From the NCBI GenBank assembly GCA_028023455.1, contig JAQFVV010000256.1, positions 735,001 through 799,000 of the forward strand: a DNA stretch of 64,000 bases, given 5' to 3'. A program made the position numbers and the translations under genes. This DNA is from Epiperipatus broadwayi (taxonomy: Eukaryota > Onychophora > Udeonychophora > Euonychophora > Peripatidae). The notes below the pieces were generated by a model. The model ran no database searches, had not been told where the DNA came from, and saw nothing but the letters and a program-made list of their open reading frames with translations. Shown one piece after another: positions 1-14,120 of this stretch (its first letter is position 1; each line of letters starts with the position of its first letter).

Positions 1-222
1 CAAACCCACCACTCTCCATACTATCTCATAACACTAATACATTTGAACACATATATGTTGAAAAGATAAATAATCACCAATATACATATTTCAAGCTAAA
101 CCAGCAATCATCAGTTGGTCCAGCATGAAATATGTATATTGGTGATTATTTATCTTTTCAACATATATATGTTCAAGTGTATCAGTGTTATGAGATAGTG
201 TGGAGAGTGGTGGATTTGTGTG
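1..222. repeat. R4 repeat copy, palindromic form
   Basis: Near-perfect inverted repeat: positions 1-93 match the reverse complement of 127-218 with only a few differences. The loop (94-126) carries the stem II and CUGAUGA part of a minus-strand hammerhead. The same sequence recurs at 25.9, 26.4, 49.4 and 51.8 kb, where the long copies are not palindromic, so this copy is an inverted-duplication derivative. The left end may continue outside the window. Family identity is seen directly; the origin of the palindrome is inference. Confidence 0.85.
71..121 (-). ncRNA. Hammerhead ribozyme type I, R4 copy 1
   Basis: Read on the minus strand: CUGAUGA (114-108), stem II with GCU/AGC around loop GGUUU, GAAA (92-89), stem III UAUGUA and UA, with predicted cleavage between 81 and 80. 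Inner stem I is ACCAA with UUGGU. The outermost stem II pairs are U-U mismatches, so activity is uncertain. All invariant core bases of the hammerhead consensus are present. No other RNA class fits this combination better. Confidence 0.7.
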
Positions 223-1139
223 AAAGGTCTGTGCTCATATATCATATATATTACATAATATAGTTTTTAATAATCCAATTGTATTTTTTGATTCTTTTCT
301 AAATCCAAGTTGATCATCAGGCATAAATATGCATAGTCAATGGGAAATCTGCTATTGCATAGCTTCAACAAATCTTTAACTGAAGATAAGATAACGTTAA
401 ATTTTTATAACTTATGCTGCCTTAGTTCTTTTCTCAATGAAAATTACAATTATTAAGACGAAAATGAACAGCCATTCACCTGATTGATGGCATTAGGAAT
501 AGTAATTAATTTTCTTAATCCTTTTTTTAAACATTATTAATAATTCAACTAAAATCTAATCAATTTCTTGATCTGTGCCATTTTTTTTTGTTTCAATCCT
601 TTATAACTCTTTTTTTTATATAATTGCAGTATCATTTTAACTTTATCAATAAGAACTTTTTTTTCAGTTAACATAAATGAAAGCTTGTTATTTTCACCAT
701 ATAAATCTTGTTTATGTTTTTATCATATCATTTTATTCATTTTATTTATTAATATGTTTAAGTGTCCATCCTTTTTAAATCATAAAGTCAAATGTATCTT
801 ATTGTAATATTGCTTTGTCTTTACATTCTTCTTCTAACCACCACTTTCTTCAAGATTTAACTATTCCATCTTAATTTACTGGAATTGTTCGTCAATACAT
901 AATTTAGCTTTTTAAAGAATTTTTTTTTATTATTTCACACTCCTATTTTAGTAATCATTCTATCAAAATCTAAAGCCTTTTGTTTTATTATTTTTTATAT
1001 GTAGCCTGCAGCCTCACTGCAGTATTTTTAAAACATTCCATCTTTTATTTGAACTTCTTTGTCAATTAATCTACTATTATTTATGATTATTTTATTATCC
1101 AATAAAACTAAAAACATTTCCCAAATAATTTTTAACAAT
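223..1139. other. AT-rich DNA, nothing recognised
   Basis: T-rich on the plus strand with many homopolymer T runs. I see no coding sequence, RNA gene or repeat copy matching the other families in the window. Confidence 0.5.
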
Positions 1140-1405
1140 TTTATATTTAACCACTAAACATCACATGATCACCACTTCCTATGCTTGCACAAGCTGTTAA
1201 TACAGAGGCAAAAACTCTCTATACGGTAATGCCACCTAGTGCAATCCAGAGTAATCAATGGAAAGCCACAAGCTAGAAACTCATCTGGGGATATTTGATG
1301 AGTAGCCACTAAATAGGAATTTTATGCCCAAACCTTCTTGCATCCATTGATTACTCTGATTTACATTGGATGGCACTACTGTATGGAGAGTTTTGCATCA
1401 ATTTT
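1140..1405. repeat. R2 repeat, short palindromic copy
   Basis: The left part (about 1147-1262) matches R2 in one orientation: a block around CACATGATCACC, then the ACTCTCTATACGG and AATCAATGG blocks. The right part (1263-1400) is R2 in the other orientation and ends with TGTATGGAGAGTTTTGC. The inversion point falls inside the hammerhead: GAAAGCCACAAGCTAGAAAC follows directly on the other arm, so the CUGAUGA box is lost while GAAA remains. This is a deletion derivative of the longer palindromes at 59.4-60.3 kb. Confidence 0.75.
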
Positions 1406-2250
1406 ATATTTGTTCTTTTTTAATTTTAGTTCTTTTTATTTTTTTTTTTTACTACTATTAAATTATGATACTAAGTCAAGTCTGATCTGAATGAATACCA
1501 ATTTAACATTGTTCTTACATGTAATCTGCATCAAAATAAAATCTAATTAAAATCTTTGGTTATTTTCTTAACTTTTACATAAGAAAATTTTTATTTTATA
1601 TTTTATTAACCACATGTTTAATATTATCATGTTATTATTCTACTTAAAAGTAATTATTTTTACCTCTGTCATTTTTTATCTCTAATCTCTAATAACCTAT
1701 CATTTTATTATCTCTTTTTGTCTTGCTATAGCATGATAAATCCCTATTATCATTATACAATTATTTTTAGATTCTTTCTTATTTTTTTATTTGCATGATG
1801 TTTATATTGGTAACAGGTAAATTGTACATTTAAGTCTTAATCTGCCATGCAAAATAGTGTTCTGCATGGTTTAATACAGTGATAGAGTGGTAATCTCTAG
1901 AGATTAAATCTTATAGATCAAAGCTTAACTCTATTATTTCTTTTGCTTGAACTTCATTGGAACTCTCAAATAATAAATCATTTGATTATTTTTAGAAAAA
2001 GGCTTTTATATAATAATTTTATAATTTGTAATCTTTGTTGCTTGTATATATGTATTTTTAAACATATTTGACTATTTTATTCATATATGTTTCATTTATA
2101 AAATGGATTTAAGACTTTGTGATCAAAACATTGCCTATTTTTTTGCTCCCAGAATAACATATTTTTATACTTCTTATACTTTTTTCATTACATTATCATA
2201 CTTATACATATTTTGTATCTTATCTTTAATAGCAAATTTATTGTTTTTTC
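1406..2250. other. AT-rich DNA, nothing recognised
   Basis: No coding sequence or repeat copy identified. A few tRNA-like words occur around 1880-1930 but no cloverleaf can be drawn. Confidence 0.4.
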
Positions 2251-2347
2251 AGTTAACTTGTAATTTAAGCCAATAGCATCACATGATCACCATTTGATTT
2301 CTTATGCTTGCTTATAACTGTTATTAAAACAGGCGGTGAGTTTTGCC
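2251..2347 (-). repeat. R2 repeat fragment
   Basis: About 95 bp resembling the R2 block with CATCACATGATCACC followed by TTATGCTTGC and a GAGGC-like end. It has the same order as at 1150-1210 and 59,780-59,830. The hammerhead part is absent. Strand is given as that of the ribozyme in complete copies. Confidence 0.55.
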
Positions 2348-2719
2348 TATTTTATTAACTTGTAATTCTCACATTCTATGCATCTATTCTTACAAATACT
2401 TTTTAATTTAATTTTTTTTTTTAAATTTACATTAATAATTAAATCAGTGACTGCAATCCTAGGATACATTTTTTACTGGAATACTTTTCTCTTTCTTTCT
2501 CCAAACAACTTTAACTGCACTTTTAATTTCTGCTTTGAAACAAAAATTTAATAGCATTTTGCTTTTCTATGCTTTTAATCTGTCTAGTACTTATATATTT
2601 AAGAATTTTAAAATTAATTATATTAAATTATAAAAAATATTTTAATAGCATGAATGAAATTATATATATGTGTGTGTGTGTATGAAAATAACTAACATTA
2701 AACTGATTCTATATTTACT

Positions 2720-3298
2720 TTGTTAGAATTGAGATTTTCATGAGCTACAGATGTAAATGAAATATTATTCTAGTTCAATTATAATAAAAATATATAGCAA
2801 CATTTACACTCGGTCACAAAGAGCATCAACTGGGTAATAATTATTATTAAAAAATTGTAGAAATGCTGTAAACATTGACTCATAATGAGAGAAAATAGGC
2901 TGAAATAATAAAAATCAGAAATTATTTAGATTGATGGTTTTTAAAAAAAATTATTCCAAGTAGAAAGTAATTAGTATTTATTTATCTTGTTTCTTAATAC
3001 AATCTGGTATTTTAATGTTTAGAATTAAATTCAAATTAAGTTAATTTAAATTTCAATATTTACAACCATTTTTGTAATATTCATTACCCAGTTGATGGCT
3101 AATGTGATCTGTCCAAAATGTTAGTATATATATTTTACTACAATTAATTACACACAAATAGACCTGAATAATATTTTATATATATGAGGCTATATGTTTT
3201 TTATATAATTTTTGGTGACTCCAAACAAAATGAGATTCATTTTATTTGAATGTTGATTAGATATATGTATGAGTTTCTATGATATCTTCATCTTCAAC

Positions 3299-3331
<33 letters not shown>

Positions 3332-3346
3332 ATATATATATACTTG

Positions 3347-3394
<48 letters not shown>

Positions 3395-3577
3395 CAAGTT
3401 TATCTATGTAAGATTTTAATTAGATATTCCAATGTTTTGACTTGATCATTATCAAGCCTTTTCCTAGATAAACCTTCAAAATATGTCTTTTATATCTGTA
3501 ACCCATGAAAACATTTGTGTGAATATACACTGTATATATAAATGAAATATTATCTAGGTACATCCGTGTATAATTTA

Positions 3578-3619
<42 letters not shown>

Positions 3620-3800
3620 ATGTCACACTGGTCATCAATTTGGTAATGTTCAGTGTGATCTGATCTAAATGCCTTTTTATATATATATTTTAAATAAAGT
3701 ATACATGGATATACCTGGATAATATTTCATTTATATCTGTAATCCATGAAAATCTTTCATTTAATATATATATATATACATATATATATATAATGCTGTC
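2720..3800. repeat. Inverted-repeat cluster with TA tracts
   Basis: A word containing CATGAGCTACAGATGTAAATG near 2738 returns as its reverse complement near 3490-3515 and 3725-3755, and related words lie near 3170 and 3540. AACTGGGTAAT near 2828 pairs with ATTACCCAGTT near 3085. The cluster appears to be several nested copies of one inverted-repeat element of unknown class, interrupted by (TA)n tracts. No coding capacity is visible. Confidence 0.5.
3299..3399. repeat. (TA)n tract with a capped hairpin
   Basis: Two long TA runs are separated by a short sequence. The second run is bounded by CTTGCGATA at about 3343 and TATCGCAAG at about 3391, exact inverted repeats around a self-complementary TA core, so the segment can fold into one long perfect hairpin. 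Confidence 0.85.
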
Positions 3801-6800
3801 TTTAAATTATTATAATAGATTGAAGCTCATATGATGAAAAATACATAAGAAAACATACAAAACATTATAAAAATGTCAGTGCCCAAATCATTATTTATTT
3901 ATTTTTCTTGTCAACAAAAGAACTCTCTTTGCTAGTCACTAGATCTTATATATAATGAAGTCAGACATCAATAATCTCTGAGAATGAAATTAATTAAATT
4001 ATAGTTGTGTATATTTGCAACTTAATTAATATCTTTCTTGCAAATTTGTTATTATATATAAAATTTAGTAGTTAGCAGTAGAAGATCCCTTTTGTATGTA
4101 GAAAAAATAGTGACTTAGGCATTAACATTTTTATATAAATTCTTATAGATAGATTCCATCATATTAGCATTAATCTATTATAATATATATTATAAAGAAA
4201 AAAATTTGTTATAATTTTTTAGGTAGACCATCACAGTATTCTGGTCTGTGTATCATTTTAAGTCTAATTATTAGTACTTTATACAGCACCATAACAATAA
4301 GAATTTTTTTATTAGTATTTTACACATGTATTTTTATATAGTCATTAAATCTTTAGTGAGTGAAACTTTATTAAAGGTTGCTGTTCAACTACTTTTTTTT
4401 ATTATTTTGGTTTCCATGCTATAGAAAAATTTTTTTTACTATACATTATATTGATTTATTAACGTCTTCGTCATGTTTTATCTTATCCATTATAATGTTA
4501 TTATTTTATTGGCCTTACTTTGTTCCTCAAAAGTCATCTCACTTTTTAAACTTGATTCTAATATTACTTATTATTGTATATATATTTTTCTTTCTTTTAA
4601 TGATCAAAATATGGTAATAAGTGCTGGTTCAGCACAAAATGTGCATCGTGGGGATCATAGACTCTTTTTCACATGTCTTTGGTCATATGATTATAATTAC
4701 ATTCTTCCATTAGGTGTTAAAGGTGAATAGAAACCTGCTTTTATCTTGTGTGAGAGTGGTGTAGTGAAAATTATACTAAAGAAATATTACTCATTATCGG
4801 TTAATCTTCAGTCTAATGAATGTCTAATAAAAATTATTAACATATAAGTTCTTGTTTGAATTTATATATACTATCATTCAATATTTTTACTTTTATTTGA
4901 TATTTATACTTTTTTTAATATTGTATTTATTTTAATTATTTATCTAATTGTCTAACAGAATGTAATCTTTTTTTGTATTAGGATAGTAACGTTATTCATA
5001 GAATAGTATTTATTTTGTAGCTTTATTAATGAAGTAGGAGTCATTACTATTATCCTTAATTATCATAATATAAGATTATAAAAGATAGAATCAAATCAGA
5101 TAATGTAGCAGTTTGTTGGAAGTGTGAACTAGTAAATTAGATGATTCTAATTTAAAATCGTAATTGTTTCCAATGATTCAATACATTTTGCACATATATA
5201 AACATAATAAAGAGATACGTGTAAATATTTTTATCTCAAAGGGGAAATTATTTTTAATTCTTAAATAGGATTTTAATTATATATGTGTGAATGCATGTCT
5301 TCAAATAGATGTTATATAAATCTTCATACTGTCTGTTAAAACGTCATTTGCGACTGAAAAAATATCGTAGATATTTACAATTCTGTAAATTCATTTATTT
5401 TTTAAAATAAAACTCTGAAAATTTTATGAAGCAGATTATCACATATTTTTAAAATAATAATTTATTGTAAATATTTAATCAAATATTAAAATCCATTTAA
5501 AATTAATGGAAAGATCTTTTGGCGGATCAATATGGACAGACCAGTATAGTAATCAATGAAAAAGAAATTAATCCAGCGTTTATTTTATTTTTTTATTTTT
5601 TTTTAAAAAAAAAAGAAAAACCCTTCTACTCTTTAATATTAACTCAGAATCGTAGATTCTAAGCACTAAACCTTATATAAATCTATCAATGATTTTATAT
5701 AACTTCAGTTAAGACTGCTTGACGAGATTGAAAAAGAGGTTAAAAGAAAAATCAATGTTAAAAGATATAGGGGGACTTTATTTAGTTTATATACATAGCA
5801 ATGATAAAAAATAAAAAAAAATTCGTAAATTTTATATATTATAAAATAAAATAGAAAATAATAATAAAAAATATATAAATATAAAAAGAAAAATACTTTC
5901 TTTAATTTTTTGTTTGTTTACTGAAATTAATTGGATGTTGCTATAATTTGCGGATACAACTTAATATGAATGAAGCTAGAGATTCGTGGTTTTGTGTGTG
6001 TGTGTGTGTGTGTGTGAATTACTACCAGTATTATTGTTTTTTCATTTAAGAGTACATAATTTTACCATTATCTTTAAATATTATTTTCCATCTCTATTTT
6101 CCATTTTCTGTCTTTTTTAAAGAGAAGCCCAGTTTACTTTCACATAGATTATCCTCATTCTACTCTATAATGAATTTAAACTCATATTTTTTGGCACTTT
6201 TAAACAGCTAACATGTGGTTGTAAAAAAACATACAAAGAGTACAATTCTTATAGATAAACATCAGTGAAAAATTTCAGCTGTAATTTAAAAAAAAAAATC
6301 TATTTATCCATATGCTGCATGAAATATATTGATTTCCAATTCTATGCAATACATAAAAGTAAAACATTTGCAATTCTACGTCCATAATTTATTTCCAATA
6401 AAAATGGAAGCAATCATAATATATCAGAAAATTTTAATTTCATGATAAAAAGAAAAAGTATATAGTTACATATTTTCTAAAGAAAGTTTATACCTATCCT
6501 TTAATTGTGTAAAATGTGTAACATTATATAATATCCAGAAAAAATAAATTTCTGATTTTATACTTAAAGTTTATTTTCTGCATAAATGTTTGGCACCATA
6601 TTGAATTTTTAAAAAAACTGACTTGAGAGACAATTTTCACAATAACTTTAGTTTTAATAATGTTAGAGCAAAATGCTATATATTGACCGAAAATATAAAA
6701 AAAACTAAGGAAAACAATAAGATTAAAACAAATATTGATTACCATTAAAAAAGTAAAGAAAGCAAAGAAATTTCAATATCCAAAAAAATTATTACTTTAT

Positions 6801-8760
6801 TGTTTATTCATAATTTTTAATTTATTATTAACTATGCTTAAAATTACATCTTCATTGATAATTTATTTGAATTCATTACAAAATTCTCATTCAAACCATA
6901 TATAATACTTCTTGACTGGGATAATCCATAACTTCAGAATTTACAAAAGTAGTTGCATAAGAATTCTTCATTTTTTCTTGTACCCCAAAAATTAAAAAAT
7001 CTCAAGGCATTTATAAAAAAAATTCATCCTAATAAAAGATACAAAAGAAATCATTTCCTGAAGGTGGACATATATTTGTAATCATTGCAAGTTGCTTCTT
7101 GTCTATCCAAAACTAGAAATTGAAGGCTATTGTCTGTATCAATAATAAAATAAGTTTCCTCTCTTCATTTTATATTTTTTGTGTACATTAGTGATGTTTA
7201 TATTTTTTGTGCACACTAGTGATGCTGTTATATTTATTGTCCTACAGAGGTATAATTCATTTGCATATAGCTCATTTTCTAACTATAGACTTGAAAATGT
7301 GGCAAAACTACTGACTCCATAGCATGAGTACCAAAGCATAAACAAGAATCATGATTTGATTCTTTGCCTCCATACAATTCCATATAGTAGACATAACCAT
7401 TGTGTTTATCACCACATATACTACTTGAAACCTCTCTATTGGTTTTAAGAGTTTATATTTTTACATGGTATAATGCACAGTAAATTTTGTGATTGCTTTA
7501 TCAGCTGTAACTTTTCTGTACATCTGATAGTCAGTCTTAAAATTTACATCACCCTGCTCTATAATATCTTAATTTTATAAATAAAAATCATTACTTTTTA
7601 TATAAACACAGACATGCAAGTACAAACACAATCACACTAATACAAATATAAACACACTAATAAATTATTAAACCTTTTGAGAATCATTATGTCTATATAA
7701 TAAGGTTGCCTCAAACTTGGATCAGAACCCCAAAAGTAAATTGTACATAAATCACTACTTTTGTTATATTTGAATTTGAATACAAGTATAATTTATATAC
7801 TACACAGAAACACTAATACAAACACAACACATTAATAAATTATACATTTATCAAATAATAAAAAATAATAATAATATTCAAATAATAAAAAAATTAAAAT
7901 TGAATACTGCTCTATATTATGCTTATTTTCAGGATGAAGGCCTTGAAATTAAGAATCATCTAAGTATGTTGAATTCATTTTGTTAAGAACTCCAACCAAT
8001 AAAAAAATTGTACTTTTGTCTTCTTTGTGCAATCTATTAAACTGAGCAAAAAAAAATTAAATGAACTTATTAATAAAAATATTAATAGCAAATCAAAATT
8101 TTGTCTAATTTTAACAGGCCATTTTAAAAAGGAACTCAAGCCTCAGAGAATGATTTTAAAAAGGAGAAAAAAAGAAATTTTAATTTCAACAAATCAATGG
8201 CAGCAGCACTAACATTTATAAAATCATTAAAATAAGTATGTTTTATTAGGTATTTGTACTCATCACTTCCTTCTCAAAGCCATCATTTTTACTACTGTAT
8301 TGAATTTCTTTCACATAGAAATGCAATCCTTTTTAAAATGCTTTTATTGAAGTTGGAAAATTGGTTTATTTATTTGTTTACTTTTGATCTTTTTAAGTTA
8401 GAATGAAATTTTAAAATTGAAAGTTTAATATATTTAAATTCAATAGAAGTGCTTGAAAATTGACATCTAACTAAGTTATATCAACCTAATCCATTTAAAA
8501 CACTTATCTTTTCAGTATGTCACCTAGTTTCATAGATATGAAACAAAGGCCAGATAAATTTTAAAAATATTTCATAACTTTACATATTGCAGTTAACAAT
8601 TATTCTTAGAACTTTGATTTGGTTTAAATAATAATTACAATAGGGCAGTATAAATATTTTTTCTTTCAATTTAATAACATTTTAACCATGTTAAATTTTT
8701 AATGTATATATCAAATTTAAACTTTAAAACATAAAGCCAAACTAGTTAATAAATAATCAA
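3801..8760. other. Long AT-rich stretch without recognisable genes
   Basis: Nearly 5 kb with no convincing coding sequence. Short open frames (for example 4378-4617) have the hydrophobic, F/I/L/Y-rich composition expected of random AT-rich DNA. A (TG)n tract lies at 5993-6016, and a two-copy tandem of about 30 bp (TTTATATTTTTTGTG type) at 7168-7225. Similar CACTAATAC words recur around 7630-7660 and 7810-7840. Confidence 0.6.
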
Positions 8761-8893
8761 AATTAACTCAAATTCATAACTCAACCAGACTAGCCAAAAA
8801 ACAAACTCTAAAATGAAACCAATGATTTCAATGCCTTGGGTTTTAAGGTTTATGTTTTGGCTAGTCTGGTTGAGTTGTGAATTTGAGTTAATT
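8761..8893. repeat. R5 short palindromic element
   Basis: Arms 8761-8800 and 8854-8893 are inverted repeats with few mismatches (core words ACCAGACTAGCCAAA and TTTGGCTAGTCTGGT) around a loop of about 53 bp. A partial relative lies at 24,281-24,345. It is shaped like a foldback MITE, but no target-site duplication could be assigned. Confidence 0.7.
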
Positions 8894-9262
8894 CTAATAT
8901 ATTTAATGTGTGTACATAATTATATATGTATAATAAATCATTAACTAAGTTTTCTATTTAAAATTATTTAATAGTTTTTAATTTAAAATAATTATTTTTT
9001 TTTTTAAAAAAAGGAGCTATACTAGAAAACTTGTATTATTTAAAACTAAAATGAAAGTTAAAAAATAAAAATAAAAACCTCTCAATTATTACTTAAAATA
9101 ATTATTTAAAACAATGATAGTGAATTTTCTTCTTTTAAAACAACTGTTTTAAAATAAAAATATAGACTATCAAACAATTTTAAATAAAAAACATACCTAC
9201 TGATTTATTATCCATATATAATTATACACACATACTAAATATAATATATACATTAAGAGTAT
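8894..9262. repeat. Imperfect inverted repeat beside R5
   Basis: The sequence 8894-8975 (containing ATAATTATATATGTATAATA) returns in reverse complement at about 9140-9260. The two arms flank a low-complexity A/T core. It touches the R5 palindrome, so the two may be one composite foldback element. Confidence 0.5.
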
Positions 9263-12200
9263 ATATATTTAATTACTACAGAAATATCTAATGACTTATA
9301 TGCACTATATGTGTGATATTGATTTAAAATAAAATTATATGTATTAAGTGATGTTCATTTACAATATATAAACATATATTATTATGTATACATAATAAAT
9401 GATATATACATAAATGTTATAGATTTTAATTTATGGTAGAAATATCTATATTTTTATAACAAGGGATTGACTTAGTTAATTTACTTTTATTTCAAGGTAA
9501 ATCAAAAAAACCAATTGTGGTTGAAGAAACTTTTGTTTTACTTTTTAATATAAAGAAAAAAAAGTATCTCTATTATTTTATAATCAAATGAATATAAGTA
9601 GACAATGTAATCTTTATTTTTCTATAATTTTATTTTTTTAAAGTAATGTTTACTACATTTAAATAGGTATATTTGAAAAATATTTTTTAGTCATATTCAT
9701 TGATTACTTTTATGAAGCTTCGTGCTTATTATAATACCAAATTTATTTTACTTGAAAAGACAAAAAATGTTCTTCAAGTAATTAGATGTTTTTTTATTAA
9801 ATTAATTCTATATGGAATATTTGCTAATATATTACATTTAAGTTACACTAATATAATATGTCTGACTTTAAGTGTTTTTTCATTATATTGTTATAATTAC
9901 AGCTATATATTTAAAAGACATTGTTTATTGCCATCAATTTCATAAATTCAAGAAATAATTTCAAGCAATGTTTTTAGAGTAACAAGGTGCAACTTGTATA
10001 TTTTTTATTATATTTTGGACAGCACTTTAGTTGTTTTTATTATTAAAACATTTAATGAAATTTTTTATTTCATAGAAGTTTATATATAAATCATGTTTAG
10101 GTGGGAATTTATTCAAGAATTTTTTGCTCATAAATTTATTTCTCTCATTGCTGGACCACAAGTCTATTAATATGAAATGATTAAAAAAAAAAAAAATGAA
10201 AGTAATTTTCAGGTTTAAAGATTTTTTAAATGTATATTTTAAAAAAGTATATAAATTTTAAATATTCTGACAATCTATTCAATTCTGGTTTTAGAAGTCT
10301 ACATAACATGCTTATAAAATATAATCTTTTAAAAGATATTCTGAATGGCAGGATCAACTCTTAGAGATCTATGTTACATGTTATGCAGAAAAATATGGAC
10401 TGAATCTTGCACTCAGAATATAATCTTCTAAAAAACTTCTTCAATTAATTGTTTTTTAAAACAGTTTGACAAAACTAAAACATAATTTTGAAATAAAATT
10501 CCTCAAAAGCATTTTTTTAAATAAAAAAAATCGATTAGGTTTTATTTCATTAAAAAATGATATGATGTTTTAAAAGAAAAGATGTCCTAGTTAGTACAGC
10601 CATTCACTATGCCTGTGACATAATCATATCTAGTGGATACTTGGAATTTTTTTCATATAGCTAATGACTTTTTAATGAGACTACATAACTTATAATCAAT
10701 CCAATTAACCAGACATATGAGATGAAATTTAACCATACTTAGCTAAAAAGAATGATCCCACTTTAGTCTGGATTTTCTAAATGAATGCTGCTGTAGTGAT
10801 CACAAAACAAAACTATAATTGTGGTATTATACATCCTTAGCAATTAAAGAAGACAGTATCATGCTATATAACACTATTTTAATCAGTGGGAAAGCAGTGA
10901 CATGCTGGGAGAATATGACACAACCTTAATGACTGGGGGTCATACTTCAATAGGTATTCTTTGACTATTATATAGTTTTAACTACCAGGATGAACTGAAG
11001 CATACTACTACATGTGCTGAAAACTTGCCTTTGCATTTTATGATCTAAATATCAAGTAAAATACTTATGAAATAAAATTAAATCCAATCATAAATTAATC
11101 AAAATTATAGATTAAAAATTTGCATTTTAAAAAAATAATATTACTGCCTCTGTTGTCTTCACTCTCTTTCTTGACACTAAACTAATATCTCATACATTTT
11201 TAAAGCATTCCTTTGAATCTCTATATCTATTTATTCATTATGATTTTACATATCTTTTTCATTTTTAATTTTTTACAGTTATTCTCTGACATATAAATTA
11301 ATTTCATCTTTATATCCAGTTTTTCTCCCATTCTTGATTTTCCCAGTAAATACTCTTTTTTTTCACTCACTTTTTTTAATTCTTCTATTTTTTAAGCTTA
11401 TTTTTTTATTTGTTTTTTCCATTTCCCTTCAAATCCACTTCTCTAAAGTTTTATATAATAATTTCTATATAAAACATTCAATGAGGTTTTTTATTAATTT
11501 TAACTTCAATGAACTTCTCTGGTGTTACCTAGACCAGTGGCATTTGCATTGATGATGATCTTTCTATCAATCACTGTGTTATTTTTACATTAACATTGGA
11601 TATATAAATAAATATTTGCTTTTGCATCATTTTGTAACAATAATTTTATTTTTCATTTATTTTTGGATATTTTTGTAAAAAATAGATCATGGAGTCTATT
11701 TAAGATTACTTTATGCATTAATATTGTTTGAACAAAAACCAATCAGTAAAATGATATCTTGTTAAAGAATTTTTACATATCTATTGCTATCATATTATTC
11801 TCAATCTGAACTAAGCAGATTACTGTCAAACCAAATAAAATGTTTGTAGTTATTAGTAGTAAAAAAAGTTAAATTAGATCTTTGCTATTCATGCAGTAAC
11901 TGAGAGAATTATTTGTACATGATTAATATGACTAATTACATAACAATATAGTATGTGAAGAATCAATGCCACAAAAAGACTGACCAAATAAAGTGGTCAG
12001 TAAATCCAATATTATTTACATTAAGATAGAGATTTTTTCTATAAAAACTGAGATATTGAATGTATTCAGTTACTGGAGTGAGTTACTGGAAAGCCTAATG
12101 AATCAGTTCACTAATACACTTACAAAACTGTGAATTACTAATATTGAATCAAACAACTCACATCACATTGTATTTGTCCAAAGCAGTGAATATATTTAAA

Positions 12201-14120
12201 TTAAGAGTGGAATCTTCTAGCAGTAAATAGCACCTGATTTTTATGAGACATGCTAAGGTGACCTGAAGTGATATAAGTTATTGAAAATTGTCATTGCATT
12301 TTTCTAATCTAACTTGTAATTACCAAGCAACAAACTAATACTTAATAATCTTCTCAACTCTGGTAAAGTGGTAAACTTAATTAACTAATGTAATTCCAGT
12401 ATATGTTTAAAACTTTTGTATTTATCTATCTCAATTATTTGTATTAGCTATAAAACATTTCCCAGTTTAAAAATATTAATTGAATTTTTGATAATCATTT
12501 TTTACAGATTTAATGAATGAATAAATTCTTACTATTTTCTTATAAAATATGCACTTATATACTCATAAAATATAGATATCTTACATTAATGAAATGCCTG
12601 TGTGCTATGCTAACATGGTTTAAGCAATAAATGGTTTGCAATAAATAATCAAATGATGATGATAATTATCTAGGTTTTTTTAATATAATTGTAATATCTT
12701 TTATGTAGGGACTTTTTTAAGTAATTACTTTCGCAAATATTTTATTTTTAAACACGTAATTAATTAAATACGTAATTATGTTAATTTTCTATATGAAGGC
12801 TGATAAAATAACTAAACAATAATGATTGATATCATCATTGGTGTAGTTTGCTAGTCAACTCAACATAATTTATTTTAGCATAAAAATGTTGGTGATATTA
12901 TTTTTCAAAGACTTTAACACATTTTCTTCCGTAGTTATGTTAGAATTTTTCATTTATGATTAGTTGAGCCAAGTTAATCTTTTCTTTAATTTTCTCATCA
13001 TTTTCTTTACCTGGCCACTAGGTTTTTTAATAAAATCAATCAAAGGTTATTCATATCTCAGGCTAGCTCTGAACTCTTCTCTATATGGAAATCAAATCCA
13101 AGATGAATGATCTTTCAACAGATGTGTTTCATCTGCCATTAGTTACAAAGTGTTAATTGATTCAAGATCCTCCCCTCTTTTTTACCCTTCCTTTTTCCTA
13201 CTGGCATTAATTGATCTACTGAAACGTTCTGAGAGTGAAAAAAACTATTAGTTCATATTTTATTTTCAAAGATAAAATCAATTTAATAATGTTATATTAA
13301 TAAATTATTATAAAGATGAAATTAATCTTTGTCATCTTCTCTTTCACCAATATGGTAATGGCTGTTTTAAAATGTAAATCATCCAGAATATTATCTAAAA
13401 ATAAAACAGGAGATAAAGATAAGATTTAAGGTAGTTTGAAAAAAAAGGAGTGTGTGTGTGTGTGTGAAGACTATTTATAAAATGTCAACAAAATTAAATG
13501 AAAATGAAGAATAAAAAAAAAAAATTAGCTAGTGTTTATGGAGAATAAAAAATAATTTAGTAATGCAGTCATAGAATTAAATTGCTTATCGTAACTGCTT
13601 TGTAACGTCTATATATATATCTGTTCTAGGCTTTTTCTAAAGAAAATTTATGTATTAAAGTACTCTGATCAAATGATAACAATTAATAAAAACAAAAATC
13701 ATATGGTCAATTGCTCTGAAAGATAAGTAGAATACTTTAGTATTAGACTTGTTGTAATAAAACTTAACTTCAACCCTAACCTAGTACAGCTGTGATATTC
13801 ACAGCAGATTTAATATTAAAATACCACAAGTAATAAAGTTATAGATTTGGAAATAATAGATGGAATTTTGAACCCAGAATGCTTTCAAGTCCAAAACAAA
13901 ATAATTGATTATTGTTGTGAATTATTGATTATCTGTTTTTTTTTTTCCATAAATCATTATATAAAATTTTCAATAGTATTTTTTTTGTTGGTTGTTATAT
14001 ATGATATTTCACTATGTAATTACCAGTATATGTATGTAAGATCTAGGTATACTCATTCCAAGATGTTCAAAACTTCTTCAGTTTTATTGCATTTCTTTTA
14101 CTAAATCTTTACAAAAACCA
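9263..14120. other. Long AT-rich stretch without recognisable genes
   Basis: About 4.9 kb in which I recognise no gene, RNA gene or window-wide repeat. Open frames at 9700-9945, 11,334-11,552 and 13,847-14,104 show no family motif. A short (TG)n tract is at 13,450-13,466. The 10.6-11.0 kb part is less AT-rich than its surroundings but gave no recognisable translation. Confidence 0.5.

Noticed and set aside
3415-3490. Hammerhead ribozyme on the minus strand
   Set aside because: CUUGA/UCAAG stem and CAAAACAUUGG are present, but no CUGANGA box can be drawn. At most it is a distant relic of a PLE terminal motif.
4378-4617. Open frame of 79 codons, strongly hydrophobic
   Set aside because: The F/I/L/Y-rich composition is what random AT-rich DNA gives. 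There is no motif, no supporting codon pattern and no splice context.
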